Part shown: in pieces, positions 1 through 8,519 of the stretch
How the letters are laid out: each line of letters starts with the position of its first letter
Numbering within the stretch: position 1 is the first letter of the stretch
From: Bacteroidota bacterium
GTDB taxonomy: Bacteria > Bacteroidota > Bacteroidia > UKL13-3
Direction of reading: 5' to 3'
Length of the DNA: 64,000 nt
Assembly (NCBI GenBank): GCA_947507965.1
Contig: CANNQU010000001.1
Coordinates: forward strand, 43,948-107,947
Notes under the pieces: model-generated
Seen by the model: only the letters and a program-made list of their open reading frames with translations
What the model was told of the DNA's origin: nothing
The model's database searches: none
Program-made: the position numbers and the translations under genes

Positions 1-1
1 G

Positions 2-1069
2 GTTAAAACTGCCGGAGAGGAATTCTTTAAATTAAAAACGGATTCTAAAATTGAATGGGTTATCGATCCATCCAAGGTAAGTGCTACGCATACTATTTTC
101 TATAACGATGGCGTTTGGTATGTGGGTACGCCTGATAATAAAATACATGCCATTGGGGCCAACCCTAAAATGAGTGATGCGAAAAAATTCATCTCTGGCG
201 ACGGCATAAAATTATATGTAAGCCTTCCACCTTATGCCGGTTTAAGAGCTGAAATTGAAAAACAATATAAAGACAATACTTCTGTAAAGATTGTTTCTAC
301 ACCAGCCAATGCAAATTATTGCTTTACCGGTAGGGTATATGAAAATGAAGTGCAATACGCCTTTATCATGCCGGGCATCAACGCAAGCGATAGCGCCTAT
401 TTAAGCACCATGCCCATTCGCACCGATTTCATTCAGATGAATGGGAATAACGATGCACGTTCCATCGATACTTTAGCCGATTATACCTTTAGGTTGGCAA
501 AGATAAAAATTTGGTTAGCCTTAAACGGCCCAGCTGACGGAGTTAGTAATTTTCCTTTTTACCTGGCACTGAAAAATTCGAAAACAAATGAAATTGTTAC
601 TGCCGGAAATGTTGTAGATGGAGAAACCTATGGATTGGTATTGGTTGCCGATAAAGCTAATATTTACAATTGGGATGGAACTAAACGTTATGTTTATGTG
701 TTCTCGGTAAATGCCGATGGAAGCACAAAATTATTTTATGGCGGCAAAGGAGTTGAAAATAAAATGCCCCGATTAAACGAAAATAATGAAGTGCCTGATT
801 ATATTCCATTGGGCCGGCAGCCATTGTTTAAAGTAACCGCTCCTTATGGTGTTGACACCTATATTATATTAACTACGGATGAACCCATTACAAGTCCCGA
901 ATTATTGGAAGGCCAAGGGGTAAGGAGCAGCGATATGACGGCAGCAAGAGGCGAAAAAACATGGACAGATATGTTTCAGAATGCCGGTTCGGGTGCTCGT
1001 GGTGCAGGTGATATCGCGCCAACCAACTGGAGTGTCGTTAGGGTGAGTGTACGAAGCGTTTCTAAATAA
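2..1069 (+). CDS. C-terminal part of a DUF4384-like (possibly caspase-family) protein, 5' end outside window
   Basis: The reading frame is open from base 2, so the gene starts upstream; 355 residues are visible. The central stretch (IKIWLALNGPADGVSNFPFYLAL, then GETYGLVL and RYVYVFSVNADGSTKLFY) resembles the DUF4384 domain that often follows a caspase-like or kinase-like domain in Bacteroidota. It is a beta-rich, surface-type sequence. It ends with a Gly/Ala-rich linker (GSGARGAGD) and a short strand, VVRVSVRSV. No T9SS sorting tail is seen. The catalytic part, if any, lies outside the window, so the caspase link is inference only. A strong terminator follows within 20 bases, so this is the end of a transcription unit. 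Confidence 0.5.
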   Translation, partial: VKTAGEEFFKLKTDSKIEWVIDPSKVSATHTIFYNDGVWYVGTPDNKIHAIGANPKMSDAKKFISGDGIKLYVSLPPYAGLRAEIEKQYKDNTSVKIVSTPANANYCFTGRVYENEVQYAFIMPGINASDSAYLSTMPIRTDFIQMNGNNDARSIDTLADYTFRLAKIKIWLALNGPADGVSNFPFYLALKNSKTNEIVTAGNVVDGETYGLVLVADKANIYNWDGTKRYVYVFSVNADGSTKLFYGGKGVENKMPRLNENNEVPDYIPLGRQPLFKVTAPYGVDTYIILTTDEPITSPELLEGQGVRSSDMTAARGEKTWTDMFQNAGSGARGAGDIAPTNWSVVRVSVRSVSK

Positions 1070-1087
1070 CCTATGAAAACAAAATTT

Positions 1088-1119
1088 AAAGAGGCTGCCT
1101 TTTTAAGGTGGCCTCTTTT
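1088..1119 (+). terminator. Rho-independent terminator
   Basis: The stem AAAGAGGC / GCCTCTTT (8 bp) continues after a TG/TG mismatch into CCTT / AAGG, closed by a TTT loop and followed by TTTT. It lies 19 nt past the stop at 1069 and ends that unit ahead of folP. Confidence 0.85.
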
Positions 1120-1168
1120 GCTTATCAAAAGAGAATTTATTAATGCAGCATATTTCGTTTGTGTTCCA

Positions 1169-1176
1169 TAGCTTTG
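1169..1176 (+). promoter_or_regulatory. -7 promoter box (TAGCTTTG) of folP
   Basis: This is an exact match to the Bacteroidota -7 consensus TAnnTTTG. Only four bases (cccg) separate it from the folP ATG, so the predicted transcript starts at or next to the start codon (leaderless). No clear TTG lies 19-20 nt upstream. Confidence 0.5.
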
Positions 1177-1180
1177 CCCG

Positions 1181-2002
1181 ATGTTTATAAATTGCAACGG
1201 AAAATTATTGAGTTTGGAAAAACCAATAGTAATGGGAATAATAAACCTTACCCCCGATTCGTTCTATGAAAATAGCCGTAAACTAACCGAAAAAAAATTA
1301 CTTGGCACCTGTGAAAAAATGCTTTATGAAGGAGCTGAAATAATCGATATCGGTGGTTACTCGTCGCGGCCTGGCGCCCCCTTGGTAAACGAAGAGGAAG
1401 AAGCCAGAAGAACCTTGAAGTCCATTGCTTTACTTCATAACCATTTCAAAGAAATCATTCTCTCTATTGATACCACACGAAATAATATTGCAAGGCAAGC
1501 CATTGAAAATGGAGCTGCCATAATTAACGATATCTCAGCCGGGGAAGACGATTTCCAAATGCTAACGACGGCGGCTTCCCTACAAGTGCCCTTGATCATG
1601 ATGCATAAAAAAGGCACGCCACAAACCATGCAACAGCTTACTAATTACGAAGATGTGACCGAAGAGGTGCTCGAGTATTTTGCCGCAAAACTTATATCCC
1701 CACCGTCTTTAAACATACACGATATAATTATTGATGTTGGTTTTGGTTTCGCTAAGAATACGACACAAAACTATCAATTATTAAGTGCACTAGATCGGTT
1801 TAAAATATTTCAAAAACCAATTATGGTCGGATTATCACGCAAAAAAATGATACAAAATGTAATTCAATCCGACGCTGGAAATGCCCTAAATGGAACCTCA
1901 GCAGCCCATACTATTTCCCTTTTAAAAGGAGCCAATATACTTCGTGTTCATGATGTAAAGGAGGCCATCGAATGTATAAAAATAGTAGGTATGCTAAATT
2001 AA
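1181..2002 (+). CDS. folP: Dihydropteroate synthase
   Basis: This enzyme condenses 6-hydroxymethyl-dihydropterin diphosphate with p-aminobenzoate to give dihydropteroate in folate synthesis; it is cytoplasmic and the target of sulfonamides. At 273 residues it has the normal length for the family. The TIM-barrel signatures occur in order: MGIINLTPDSF (residues 18-28), IDIGGYSSRPGA, SIDTTRNNIARQAIENGAAIINDIS, MMHKKGTP, DVGFGFAKN and GLSRKK. The final RVHDVKEA is the usual last pterin-site strand. The start is the ATG at 1181, four bases after a -7 box, with no Shine-Dalgarno sequence. It stands alone; the next gene is an unrelated secreted protein. Confidence 0.96.
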   Translation: MFINCNGKLLSLEKPIVMGIINLTPDSFYENSRKLTEKKLLGTCEKMLYEGAEIIDIGGYSSRPGAPLVNEEEEARRTLKSIALLHNHFKEIILSIDTTRNNIARQAIENGAAIINDISAGEDDFQMLTTAASLQVPLIMMHKKGTPQTMQQLTNYEDVTEEVLEYFAAKLISPPSLNIHDIIIDVGFGFAKNTTQNYQLLSALDRFKIFQKPIMVGLSRKKMIQNVIQSDAGNALNGTSAAHTISLLKGANILRVHDVKEAIECIKIVGMLN

Positions 2003-2072
2003 ATCTTTAAAAGCAACCATTATTGTTCTATCTTCGTCTAACAAAAAAACATACTAATTAAAACCCTAAATT

Positions 2073-3446
2073 ATGCGTAAGCTATACTCTATTTTCATCC
2101 TGCTTTTTTGCTGTAACGCCCTACCGGCACAACTTCTTAATCCGAATTTCGAATCGTGGACGAGCTCCTCTATTGATAAGATTGACACCTGGACACCTCA
2201 AGGTAAAATAACCAAAGCGCCATCGGCACAACTCGGTTCTTTTGCTGCAAAAATTGAGACTAGTCTTCAGAACTTCACGCCTACGGCTGGTGTTTTAGCA
2301 CTTACCACAGCGTTTACTGATGGTTATCCATACACTCAAAAAATAGATACCATAAAAGTTTGGGTGAAATATAATATTGCCAATGCCGATACTGGCTTTT
2401 TTCATATTGAACAACTTAATGATACAAATCTGGTTCGTGCAGGGTCGTATTTTATCACCACAGGAACAGCTACAACCTGGACCGAAATTGCTATTCCGAT
2501 GGAAATCGTCGACACCACATTCAACCCCTTATCTATTTTTATTTATGTGAGTAACACCCTCGATTACGATCCGCAAATGGCTAGCTACTTATCCATTGAT
2601 AATATTCGCTGTTATTATAAGGGGATACTACAAACCAATTTGCCCAATAATAGTTTTGAAACTTGGACCACCGATACCAAGAACGATTTAACCAATTGGA
2701 CCAGCAGTAACGAGTTGTTTGCACAGTTCGGCCTTGATAGCATTAATTGCGAACAAAGCACTATAGCACAAAATGGTATTTATGCTGTTAAATTACATAC
2801 ACTCGATCTTTTTGGGCAATTTATTCCAGGAGGCATCGTTTCAGGTGCTAATCGATTGGATGCTGCGAATGACCCTTCCATTTTTCCAACTTTTTCTGTA
2901 AACAAGCGCTATGCTTCCCTCAGTGGTTATTTGAAATTCACAAAAAAGGGAACAGATCAAGGCGAAGCTTCGATTTATCTGTTTAAGAATGGTACCTTGG
3001 TAGGCGAGGGCCATTATTACCAAGCTACGAGCGTAACTAATTACACGTCATTTGAAGCCAAAATCGTTTATGATGGCTCCTTTACCGGCGTACCCGATAG
3101 TGCAACAGCCATTTTCATCACCTCCAGAGACCCACAAAACGCAACCGGTGCGTGCTTGTTATGGATTGACAATATTCAACTTAACGTATTTGCATTGGGT
3201 GTAAAAACAGCTCCGGCTTTCACCGAGACCGTATATCCGAATCCATTTACCAATCAAGTAAATATTCAAATAAAATCAGAAAATGCTACCGCTATTATTT
3301 TTTCAATGGACGGGAAACAAATGTTTTCACAGAAAATGAATTTAGGAAACAACATCATAAACACGACTACCCTTCCAAACGCAATGTACCTATTACGGGT
3401 AATGGATGGGGAAACCATTTCGACACAAAAGATAATGAAGCACTAG
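2073..3446 (+). CDS. Secreted T9SS cargo protein with two PCMD-like beta domains
   Basis: The 457-residue protein begins with a signal peptide (MRKLYSIFILLFCCNALPAQ). It contains two related segments, each opening with an N-x-x-F-E-x-W-T motif (NPNFESWTSS near residue 24 and NNSFETWTTD near 192). Each segment continues into a jelly-roll-like sequence, resembling putative carbohydrate-metabolism domains of Bacteroidota surface proteins. Residues from about 388 (YPNPFTNQVNIQI) to the end (STQKIMKH) form a type A T9SS sorting tail, so export through the type IX system and surface attachment or release is expected. The ligand is unknown. It converges on the downstream thioredoxin gene with only six bases between stops. 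Confidence 0.75.
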   Translation: MRKLYSIFILLFCCNALPAQLLNPNFESWTSSSIDKIDTWTPQGKITKAPSAQLGSFAAKIETSLQNFTPTAGVLALTTAFTDGYPYTQKIDTIKVWVKYNIANADTGFFHIEQLNDTNLVRAGSYFITTGTATTWTEIAIPMEIVDTTFNPLSIFIYVSNTLDYDPQMASYLSIDNIRCYYKGILQTNLPNNSFETWTTDTKNDLTNWTSSNELFAQFGLDSINCEQSTIAQNGIYAVKLHTLDLFGQFIPGGIVSGANRLDAANDPSIFPTFSVNKRYASLSGYLKFTKKGTDQGEASIYLFKNGTLVGEGHYYQATSVTNYTSFEAKIVYDGSFTGVPDSATAIFITSRDPQNATGACLLWIDNIQLNVFALGVKTAPAFTETVYPNPFTNQVNIQIKSENATAIIFSMDGKQMFSQKMNLGNNIINTTTLPNAMYLLRVMDGETISTQKIMKH

Positions 3447-3452
3447 TAACTA

Positions 3453-3926
3453 CTACTTCTTCTTGGCTAACTTCTCATCCAATATTTTACTAAATTGCGC
3501 CGCATCACTATATCCAACACTCATTTCAATAAGATTGGTTTTGCCGTTTGGAATAATGAAAATTACGGTTGGATAGCCCGAGAGGGTATTGTTTGATAAG
3601 AGCGCTAGTAGCTGCTGTCCATTATACTGCTTGCCTTGATAGGTATAGGTTTCGTTTAACTCCGGGTTTAATTTAATAGGGATAAAATTAGCATAGATTT
3701 TTCGTTGTACCCCATCATCACTATAGGTCTTTTTGTCCATCACTTTACACCATCCACACCAATCGGTATAACAATCGATTAAGGCAATTTTCTTTTTCTT
3801 TTGGGCCAATTCAAAGCCGTTACTCCAGCTCACCCATTTTAAATCCTCTATTGGCTTCACAACCGGTTTAAATGAGGTGCCGCTAAAATAAAAGGCCAAC
3901 ACCACGAATATTTTTAATAACTTCAT
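3453..3926 (-). CDS. Exported thioredoxin-fold protein
   Basis: This 157-residue protein has an N-terminal hydrophobic signal (KIFVVLAFYFSG), so it acts in the periplasm or is membrane-tethered. The redox motif is WCGWC, with active-site cysteines at residues 57 and 60. The cis-proline loop is GYPTVIFI and matches the Thioredoxin_7 / DUF255-like group. It is likely a disulfide reductase or oxidoreductase for exported proteins; the partner cannot be read from the sequence. It is a single-gene unit whose -7 box lies five bases before the ATG. Confidence 0.85.
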   Translation of the reverse strand: MKLLKIFVVLAFYFSGTSFKPVVKPIEDLKWVSWSNGFELAQKKKKIALIDCYTDWCGWCKVMDKKTYSDDGVQRKIYANFIPIKLNPELNETYTYQGKQYNGQQLLALLSNNTLSGYPTVIFIIPNGKTNLIEMSVGYSDAAQFSKILDEKLAKKK

Positions 3927-3931
3927 AACTA

Positions 3932-3939
3932 CAAATATA
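3932..3939 (-). promoter_or_regulatory. -7 promoter box (TATATTTG) of the thioredoxin gene
   Basis: This is an exact TAnnTTTG match on the minus strand, separated from the ATG at 3926 by five bases (tagtt). The placement predicts a leaderless transcript. No convincing -33 TTG was found. Confidence 0.45.
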
Positions 3940-3996
3940 ACAATCCTAAATTATTTTGTGAAACCATTAACGAAGATTAGGAAAACCACAAATTTC

Positions 3997-4929
3997 TCAA
4001 ATACTAACTTTCAAATACGCATTGATAGAGGCCAAATCAATCACTGGCCAACCATCATCGATACTTAAAATCGGAGTAAATTTCGCGCCCCATTCAATCT
4101 CTGTTACAATATAGCTATAGGTTGAATGAATGGTTTGAAAATATCGATCGTCGTATGCTTTAAATACAAAGAGTAACTCCACTTCAGAAGCCTTAAACTG
4201 TTTTTCCGTCATTTCATAGAAGGGGCTTTTTTCATCAAAAGCGTGCACCACCGTCCAACTTGTAGGGAAAAATAAAAGTGTGTTGCGCTCTAAGTTCAAG
4301 GTATAAAACGACCGGATTCGCTCTCCCTTAACTTCTTCAAACAAAGAAACAGATAATGACACTTCTACATCTAATAATTGACTCTTTTGTAAATTGGCGA
4401 TACGAAACATGATAGCCTTGCTTCCTTTGTAAGGAGCAACTACCGCATTCTCACTAAATAACAAGCGTGTCTCCGGCATAGAAAAACGGCCATACAATAA
4501 ACCGGTGATCAAAGCAAAGCTCATCAACCCCACTAAAGCTTCCAGAGATGAAATAATATTTGCCGACATCCCTATCGGACTGATGCGGCCATAACCTACC
4601 GTTGTAAACGTTTGCGTACTGAAGAAAAAAGAATCCAGAAACTGACGACTAAAACTACGCATATCCACACCTTGAAGATTCTCTGCACCTAACCACATAT
4701 AACCAAATGCAAATATTAAATTCACAAACGTAAACCAGGTTACGATGAGCAAAACAAACTTCGCCCAAGAGATGCTTATGAGAAAATGATAGAAATTAAA
4801 CGATGATTTAAAGGGGAGCCCTTTACGTTTAACGTTGAAAGAGCCATCTTTGTTAAGCATTCTTACCCGTTGGTTTTGCACATTGCCAAAGCCAAAATCT
4901 TTTGCTATTCTGTTGTTATTGAGCGCCAT
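3997..4929 (-). CDS. Inward-rectifier potassium channel (KirBac type)
   Basis: The 310-residue protein has the two-helix channel layout. TM1 lies around residues 54-78, followed by a pore helix (FFFSTQTFTT). The selectivity filter TVGYG is at 110-114 and TM2 at about 123-147. A C-terminal cytoplasmic beta domain of about 155 residues is typical of inward rectifiers (MFRIANLQKSQLLDVEVSLSV, LNLERNTLLFFPTSWTVVHAF). It should pass K+ across the inner membrane. The gene starts 14 bases after the tatD stop and probably shares its transcript. All key pore residues are intact. Confidence 0.93.
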   Translation of the reverse strand: MALNNNRIAKDFGFGNVQNQRVRMLNKDGSFNVKRKGLPFKSSFNFYHFLISISWAKFVLLIVTWFTFVNLIFAFGYMWLGAENLQGVDMRSFSRQFLDSFFFSTQTFTTVGYGRISPIGMSANIISSLEALVGLMSFALITGLLYGRFSMPETRLLFSENAVVAPYKGSKAIMFRIANLQKSQLLDVEVSLSVSLFEEVKGERIRSFYTLNLERNTLLFFPTSWTVVHAFDEKSPFYEMTEKQFKASEVELLFVFKAYDDRYFQTIHSTYSYIVTEIEWGAKFTPILSIDDGWPVIDLASINAYLKVSI

Positions 4930-4943
4930 AAAATTGAGTCTAT

Positions 4944-5729
4944 CTATTGTTTCTGTGTGAAGGCCTTGATCTTAAAAATTCGTTCAGCATTCGCTGAAGT
5001 AATTTCTGCTACCGTTTTCAAGGGAAGCATTTTTATCTCAGCGAGCCTCTGCGCAATTTCGAGTATGTAGGCGCTTTCATTACGTTTTCCTCGATACGGG
5101 ACGGGTGCTAAATAGGGAGCGTCGGTTTCTAATACAAAATGTTTTATATCGATCTGTTTTAGGATCTCCTGAAGTCCTGAATTTTTAAATGTAACGACAC
5201 CACCTATTCCTATAGCAAATCCCATATCGATAACTTTTTTAGCTTGTTCCAGTGTTCCACCCCAACAATGAAAAACGCCACCAGTAAATACATTATTTTG
5301 TTCTATCACGTGAATACATTCCAAGGTAGCACTTCGGCTATGAATACTTACCGGTAGTTGCAATTCCTTGGCCAGCATCATTTGATAAGTAAACCCTGCC
5401 CGCTGCTCATTAAAATTAGTTTTATCCCAATGTAAATCAATTCCTATTTCTCCAACAGCAATATATGAATTATAGCGTAGATGTTGTTCTATCAACTGCA
5501 TCGTATTTTGCCATTCGGCCCCAATATGACATGGATGCAAGCCCATCATTGGGAAAATATTTTGAGGGTGTGCTTTACACAATGCCAGCATATCATCGAC
5601 ACTGCTGAGGTCGATATTGGGCAAGAGCATCGTTGTGATGCCTTTGTTTATTGCCCTCTGAACCATATACGTTCGGTCTTCGCTAAACTGCTCGGCGTAA
5701 AGATGGGTATGAGTGTCGGTGAAATTCAT
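4944..5729 (-). CDS. tatD: TatD-family metal-dependent deoxyribonuclease
   Basis: This is a 261-residue amidohydrolase-fold nuclease. Metal-binding signatures are present: DTHTHLY near the N-terminus, GEIGID, SIHSR, HCWGG and LETDAPYLAP near residue 200, followed by the family-typical YRGKRNES. TatD proteins are Mg-dependent 3'-5' exonucleases linked to DNA repair and apoptosis-like degradation. The gene sits between a flavin reductase (56 bases upstream) and the Kir channel (14 bases downstream), probably one leftward operon of unrelated functions. Confidence 0.93.
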   Translation of the reverse strand: MNFTDTHTHLYAEQFSEDRTYMVQRAINKGITTMLLPNIDLSSVDDMLALCKAHPQNIFPMMGLHPCHIGAEWQNTMQLIEQHLRYNSYIAVGEIGIDLHWDKTNFNEQRAGFTYQMMLAKELQLPVSIHSRSATLECIHVIEQNNVFTGGVFHCWGGTLEQAKKVIDMGFAIGIGGVVTFKNSGLQEILKQIDIKHFVLETDAPYLAPVPYRGKRNESAYILEIAQRLAEIKMLPLKTVAEITSANAERIFKIKAFTQKQ

Positions 5730-5785
5730 ATTTCCGGTGGCTCTTCGATCTCTCCTGGATAAAAAGAAAAAAGAAGCAATTTAAT

Positions 5786-6682
5786 TTAGGTGTTTTTTAT
5801 TAATAAAATTTTCCAGGCCTCGGCAACCTGACCGCTATCGAGTAGTTGCTTTGCTTTGATATGAAGTTGAATTTCCAAATTTTCCGGATCGGTTTCTAAC
5901 CGATAAAGCAGGTTTCGTATTTCACTATTGTTATGCATCAATTCTATCTCCTCTGGGGTTGGAAGTTTTTGAACATTGCCTAGCTGCCCTAAATTATTTC
6001 CTGAAAGAATCTGTGAGTTGCGAATACGTTCAGGTAATGCATCAATGCCCATGCCTTTGTTCCTATTCGGTTTCTCCACGTCGAAAAGAGCATTACCACT
6101 GGCACGCACATAGCTATCGGCTCCCAGACGACCCACCAAATCTATTTTGTTTTGATCGATTCCCCCTTTCGCATTTAAAATCGTTTCTTTAATATGCATC
6201 ATCACAATCTCACAGATGACTAAATTGCCTGCCCCGCCCTCGATACCTGTTTCTATTACTTGCTTCACAACACATTCTATTTGTACCGGACTCTCCTTTA
6301 CTCTGAAAGGTTTTATTTTCAATGAAGATTCCTTCGTAAATCCAGCTTTCAAAAATTCATCTACCCCTTCCTCATAGTCGCAGCTAGCAAGACTTACCTG
6401 CTGTACCATATCGTACGACACCACATTAATACAAACTTCCATGGTGGCATATACATTCTCCAGGGTATGTTTAATGGTATTGTCACGAACCCTTCGGGCC
6501 GGCGAAAATATCAATGTCGGTGGGTTGCTTCCAATGGCATTGAAAAAACTAAACGGACTAAGATTAGGTTTCCCATCTTTGCTTATGGTACTGGCAAAAC
6601 AAATAGGTCGCGGAGCAATGCTTGCCAACATAAAGGCATGAAAAGCGGAGGTCGGTATTTGATTCGGCTCAATGGAAAGCAT
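5786..6682 (-). CDS. Flavin reductase family protein (FMN-binding split barrel)
   Basis: The first 200 or so residues match the DIM6/NTAB-like flavin reductases: APRPICFASTISKDGKPNLSPFSFFNAIGSNPPTLIFSP is the FMN-binding beginning, followed by NVVSYDMVQQVSLAS and GAGNLVICEIV. The family reduces FMN or FAD with NAD(P)H, or supplies reduced flavin to a partner. About 95 extra residues at the C-terminus (from NRNKGMGIDALPERIRNS on) form a helical tail seen in Bacteroidota members. The physiological partner is unknown. The start is the ATG at 6682; a near-match -7 box (TAAATTCG) lies just upstream. It leads the tatD-Kir run. Confidence 0.85.
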   Translation of the reverse strand: MLSIEPNQIPTSAFHAFMLASIAPRPICFASTISKDGKPNLSPFSFFNAIGSNPPTLIFSPARRVRDNTIKHTLENVYATMEVCINVVSYDMVQQVSLASCDYEEGVDEFLKAGFTKESSLKIKPFRVKESPVQIECVVKQVIETGIEGGAGNLVICEIVMMHIKETILNAKGGIDQNKIDLVGRLGADSYVRASGNALFDVEKPNRNKGMGIDALPERIRNSQILSGNNLGQLGNVQKLPTPEEIELMHNNSEIRNLLYRLETDPENLEIQLHIKAKQLLDSGQVAEAWKILLIKNT

Positions 6683-6773
6683 ATGCGAATTTATGAAAAA
6701 GTATGGATGAGTTTCAACCGTTTTGTTTTAAAATACAAACATCTTACTTTAAACATTTCTATATTGTTATGAT

Positions 6774-6813
6774 GTTAATTGCAAATTACGTTAAAGTTAC
6801 GTTAATTGCAATT
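6774..6813. promoter_or_regulatory. Operator-like repeat cluster upstream of the DUF4956 operon
   Basis: Within 40 bases, GTTAATTGCAA occurs twice (6774-6784 and 6801-6811). TTACGTTAA also occurs twice (6786-6794 and 6797-6805), offset by 11 bp or about one helical turn. The second GTTAATTGCAA includes the perfect palindrome AATTGCAATT (6804-6813). The cluster ends 7 bases before the chosen ATG at 6821 and lies in the 138-bp divergent gap with the flavin reductase gene. This suggests binding of a dimeric regulator; the regulator is not identified. Confidence 0.4.
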
Positions 6814-6820
6814 CATAATT

Positions 6821-7516
6821 ATGGAAGATTTTTTATCCTTGTACTCTAAAATAGAGAACCCTACGTTGGAAATGGTGTTCTTTACTTTTCTCCTTTCCTT
6901 TTTGCTTGGTGTTGTAATTGCGGTAGTCTATACCAAGACCACGCCAAATACCATAAAGACGCCGAATTTTGTTCAAGCCTTAATTTTAAGCTCCATCATT
7001 GCAGCCACCGTAATTCAAGCTACAAACAATAGCATCGCTTCTGGGTTAGGAATCCTGGGTGCGCTCACCATCCTTAATTTCCGTACTAATTTTCGCGACC
7101 CCCGCGATATTATTTTCATGTTTGCCGCCATAAGCACCGGCATCGCCTGCGGTTCCTATGTGTTTCTTATTGCTATCATTGGAATTTCGGGTTTTGGAAT
7201 AGTGGCTATTATTTTAAGCTTTACACCATTTTACTTAGGCAATCATTTAATATGGGAACTACGGTTACGATTTGATAAACAACCAGAAAAAGAAAAATTT
7301 GTTGAAGATACATTAGCAGAATTTTGTAGAAAGTTTATCAACGAAAGCATTCGTAACGATGTAACGAAAGATAATATGCCTTTTTTAGAATACGAATACG
7401 TAATCATCCTTAAAAACGAAGGAGATACCAAAAAACTAATCGCTGCCCTAGAGCTTGGTGGGGTCATTATTCGAAAATACAGCAAGCAAAATACAGAGTT
7501 TACCTCCAACGACTAA
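6821..7516 (+). CDS. DUF4956 family inner-membrane protein
   Basis: From the ATG at 6821 the protein has 231 residues; an upstream TTG at 6806 is less likely. It has four to five hydrophobic segments (about residues 18-38, 50-66, 72-87 and 95-131). The family signature GILGALTILNFRTNFRDPRDIIFMFAAISTGIACG sits between them. The C-terminal 90 residues are soluble and probably cytoplasmic, with an alpha/beta sequence (EYVIILKNEG...). DUF4956 proteins are best known beside polyphosphate polymerase (VTC) and CotH genes; neither is adjacent here. Its stop overlaps the next start by one base (TAATG), so it is translationally coupled to the HlyD-like adaptor and likely works with it. Confidence 0.85.
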   Translation: MEDFLSLYSKIENPTLEMVFFTFLLSFLLGVVIAVVYTKTTPNTIKTPNFVQALILSSIIAATVIQATNNSIASGLGILGALTILNFRTNFRDPRDIIFMFAAISTGIACGSYVFLIAIIGISGFGIVAIILSFTPFYLGNHLIWELRLRFDKQPEKEKFVEDTLAEFCRKFINESIRNDVTKDNMPFLEYEYVIILKNEGDTKKLIAALELGGVIIRKYSKQNTEFTSND

Positions 7517-8508
7517 TGAAAAGAATTAATTTACTTTATATATTCTGGATATTGGCCTTTATTTTCTGCCTTTGGATTATGAATAACCTCAGAACCCAAG
7601 GCAATAGGACCATCTTTGGAATCGCTTTTACTGAAAGCCATTCGATTAACGTCGAATACGCTACTACCGTTACTCAGAGAATGGTTCAGCCGGGAGATCG
7701 AGTAAAAAAAGGAGACACGTTACTGGTGTTACGTCGCGATGAAATCAACAAAAATATTACCGATAGGTTGGCTTCCATGAACTTGTTGGAGGTAGAAAGA
7801 ATATCCAAAAATCAAATCCTGGATAAAGAAATAGAATTATTTAAAGCAAGTCAAACCACACGTAGCATTGAGGTTAACTCACAAATAAAAATTATTGAAA
7901 AAGAAATTGAGATTCAAAAAAATCTTTTAAAATCTATTGGAGAGAATAGCGTGGATCAGTCGAGTAATGTCAAACAGTTAGAACTTGCGGCGTTGGTTGA
8001 ATCGTTGAAACAGTTGAACCTTCATACCATCGAACAGTTAAGCTCCTATGAAACCCAACGGCAGAGCAATGATAAAAATCAGGAAGCAAAAAAAACACAG
8101 TTTAAAAATGAAATGGATTATTACCAAGAGGAGCAATATAAAATGATTGTCTGCTCACCTTGTGATGGCATCGTAGAAAATGTTTTTGTTCTTCCCAATG
8201 ATATCGCCCCTCAATACAAAGAACTTCTTAGAATAAACAGTAATAATCCAAATCGAGTGACCGGCTTTATCCATGAAAGCATAGTAGCGCCGTTTAAACT
8301 AGGAGATACGGTGATTCTTGTTTCTGCTGCACGTTTGGATGTTACTTCAAAGGGAGTGATTTTAGGCAATGGAAACAATCTAGTAGAACTCCCGTTACGA
8401 CTGCGCAAGTTTGTAGAAATTCGTGCTTGGGGGCGTGAAGTTTATATAAAATTGGATGCTGCCAATAATTTCTATATTGGTGAGAAAATATTGATTCGAT
8501 TTAATTAA
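7516..8508 (+). CDS. HlyD-like membrane-fusion (periplasmic adaptor) protein
   Basis: The 330-residue protein starts with a single inner-membrane anchor (INLLYIFWILAFIFCLWIM). The first half of a lipoyl/barrel-sandwich domain follows (VTQRMVQPGDRVKKGDTLLVL, about residues 53-73), then a long coiled coil of about 125 residues rich in Gln, Lys and Glu. The second lipoyl half is IVCSPCDGIVENVFVLPNDIAP, followed by a beta-barrel segment (GFIHESIVAPFKLGDTVIL). This is the standard adaptor layout linking an inner-membrane transporter to TolC. It overlaps the DUF4956 gene by one base and is followed after 11 bases by the TolC-like gene. No ABC, RND or MFS pump gene is present in the unit. Confidence 0.85.
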   Translation: MKRINLLYIFWILAFIFCLWIMNNLRTQGNRTIFGIAFTESHSINVEYATTVTQRMVQPGDRVKKGDTLLVLRRDEINKNITDRLASMNLLEVERISKNQILDKEIELFKASQTTRSIEVNSQIKIIEKEIEIQKNLLKSIGENSVDQSSNVKQLELAALVESLKQLNLHTIEQLSSYETQRQSNDKNQEAKKTQFKNEMDYYQEEQYKMIVCSPCDGIVENVFVLPNDIAPQYKELLRINSNNPNRVTGFIHESIVAPFKLGDTVILVSAARLDVTSKGVILGNGNNLVELPLRLRKFVEIRAWGREVYIKLDAANNFYIGEKILIRFN

Positions 8509-8519
8509 TTGCTTTACTC

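Noticed and set aside
976..1197. Leftward 73-residue open frame over the terminator and folP start
   Set aside because: It runs antisense through the end of one gene, a strong hairpin and the next gene's start; composition fits a shadow frame.
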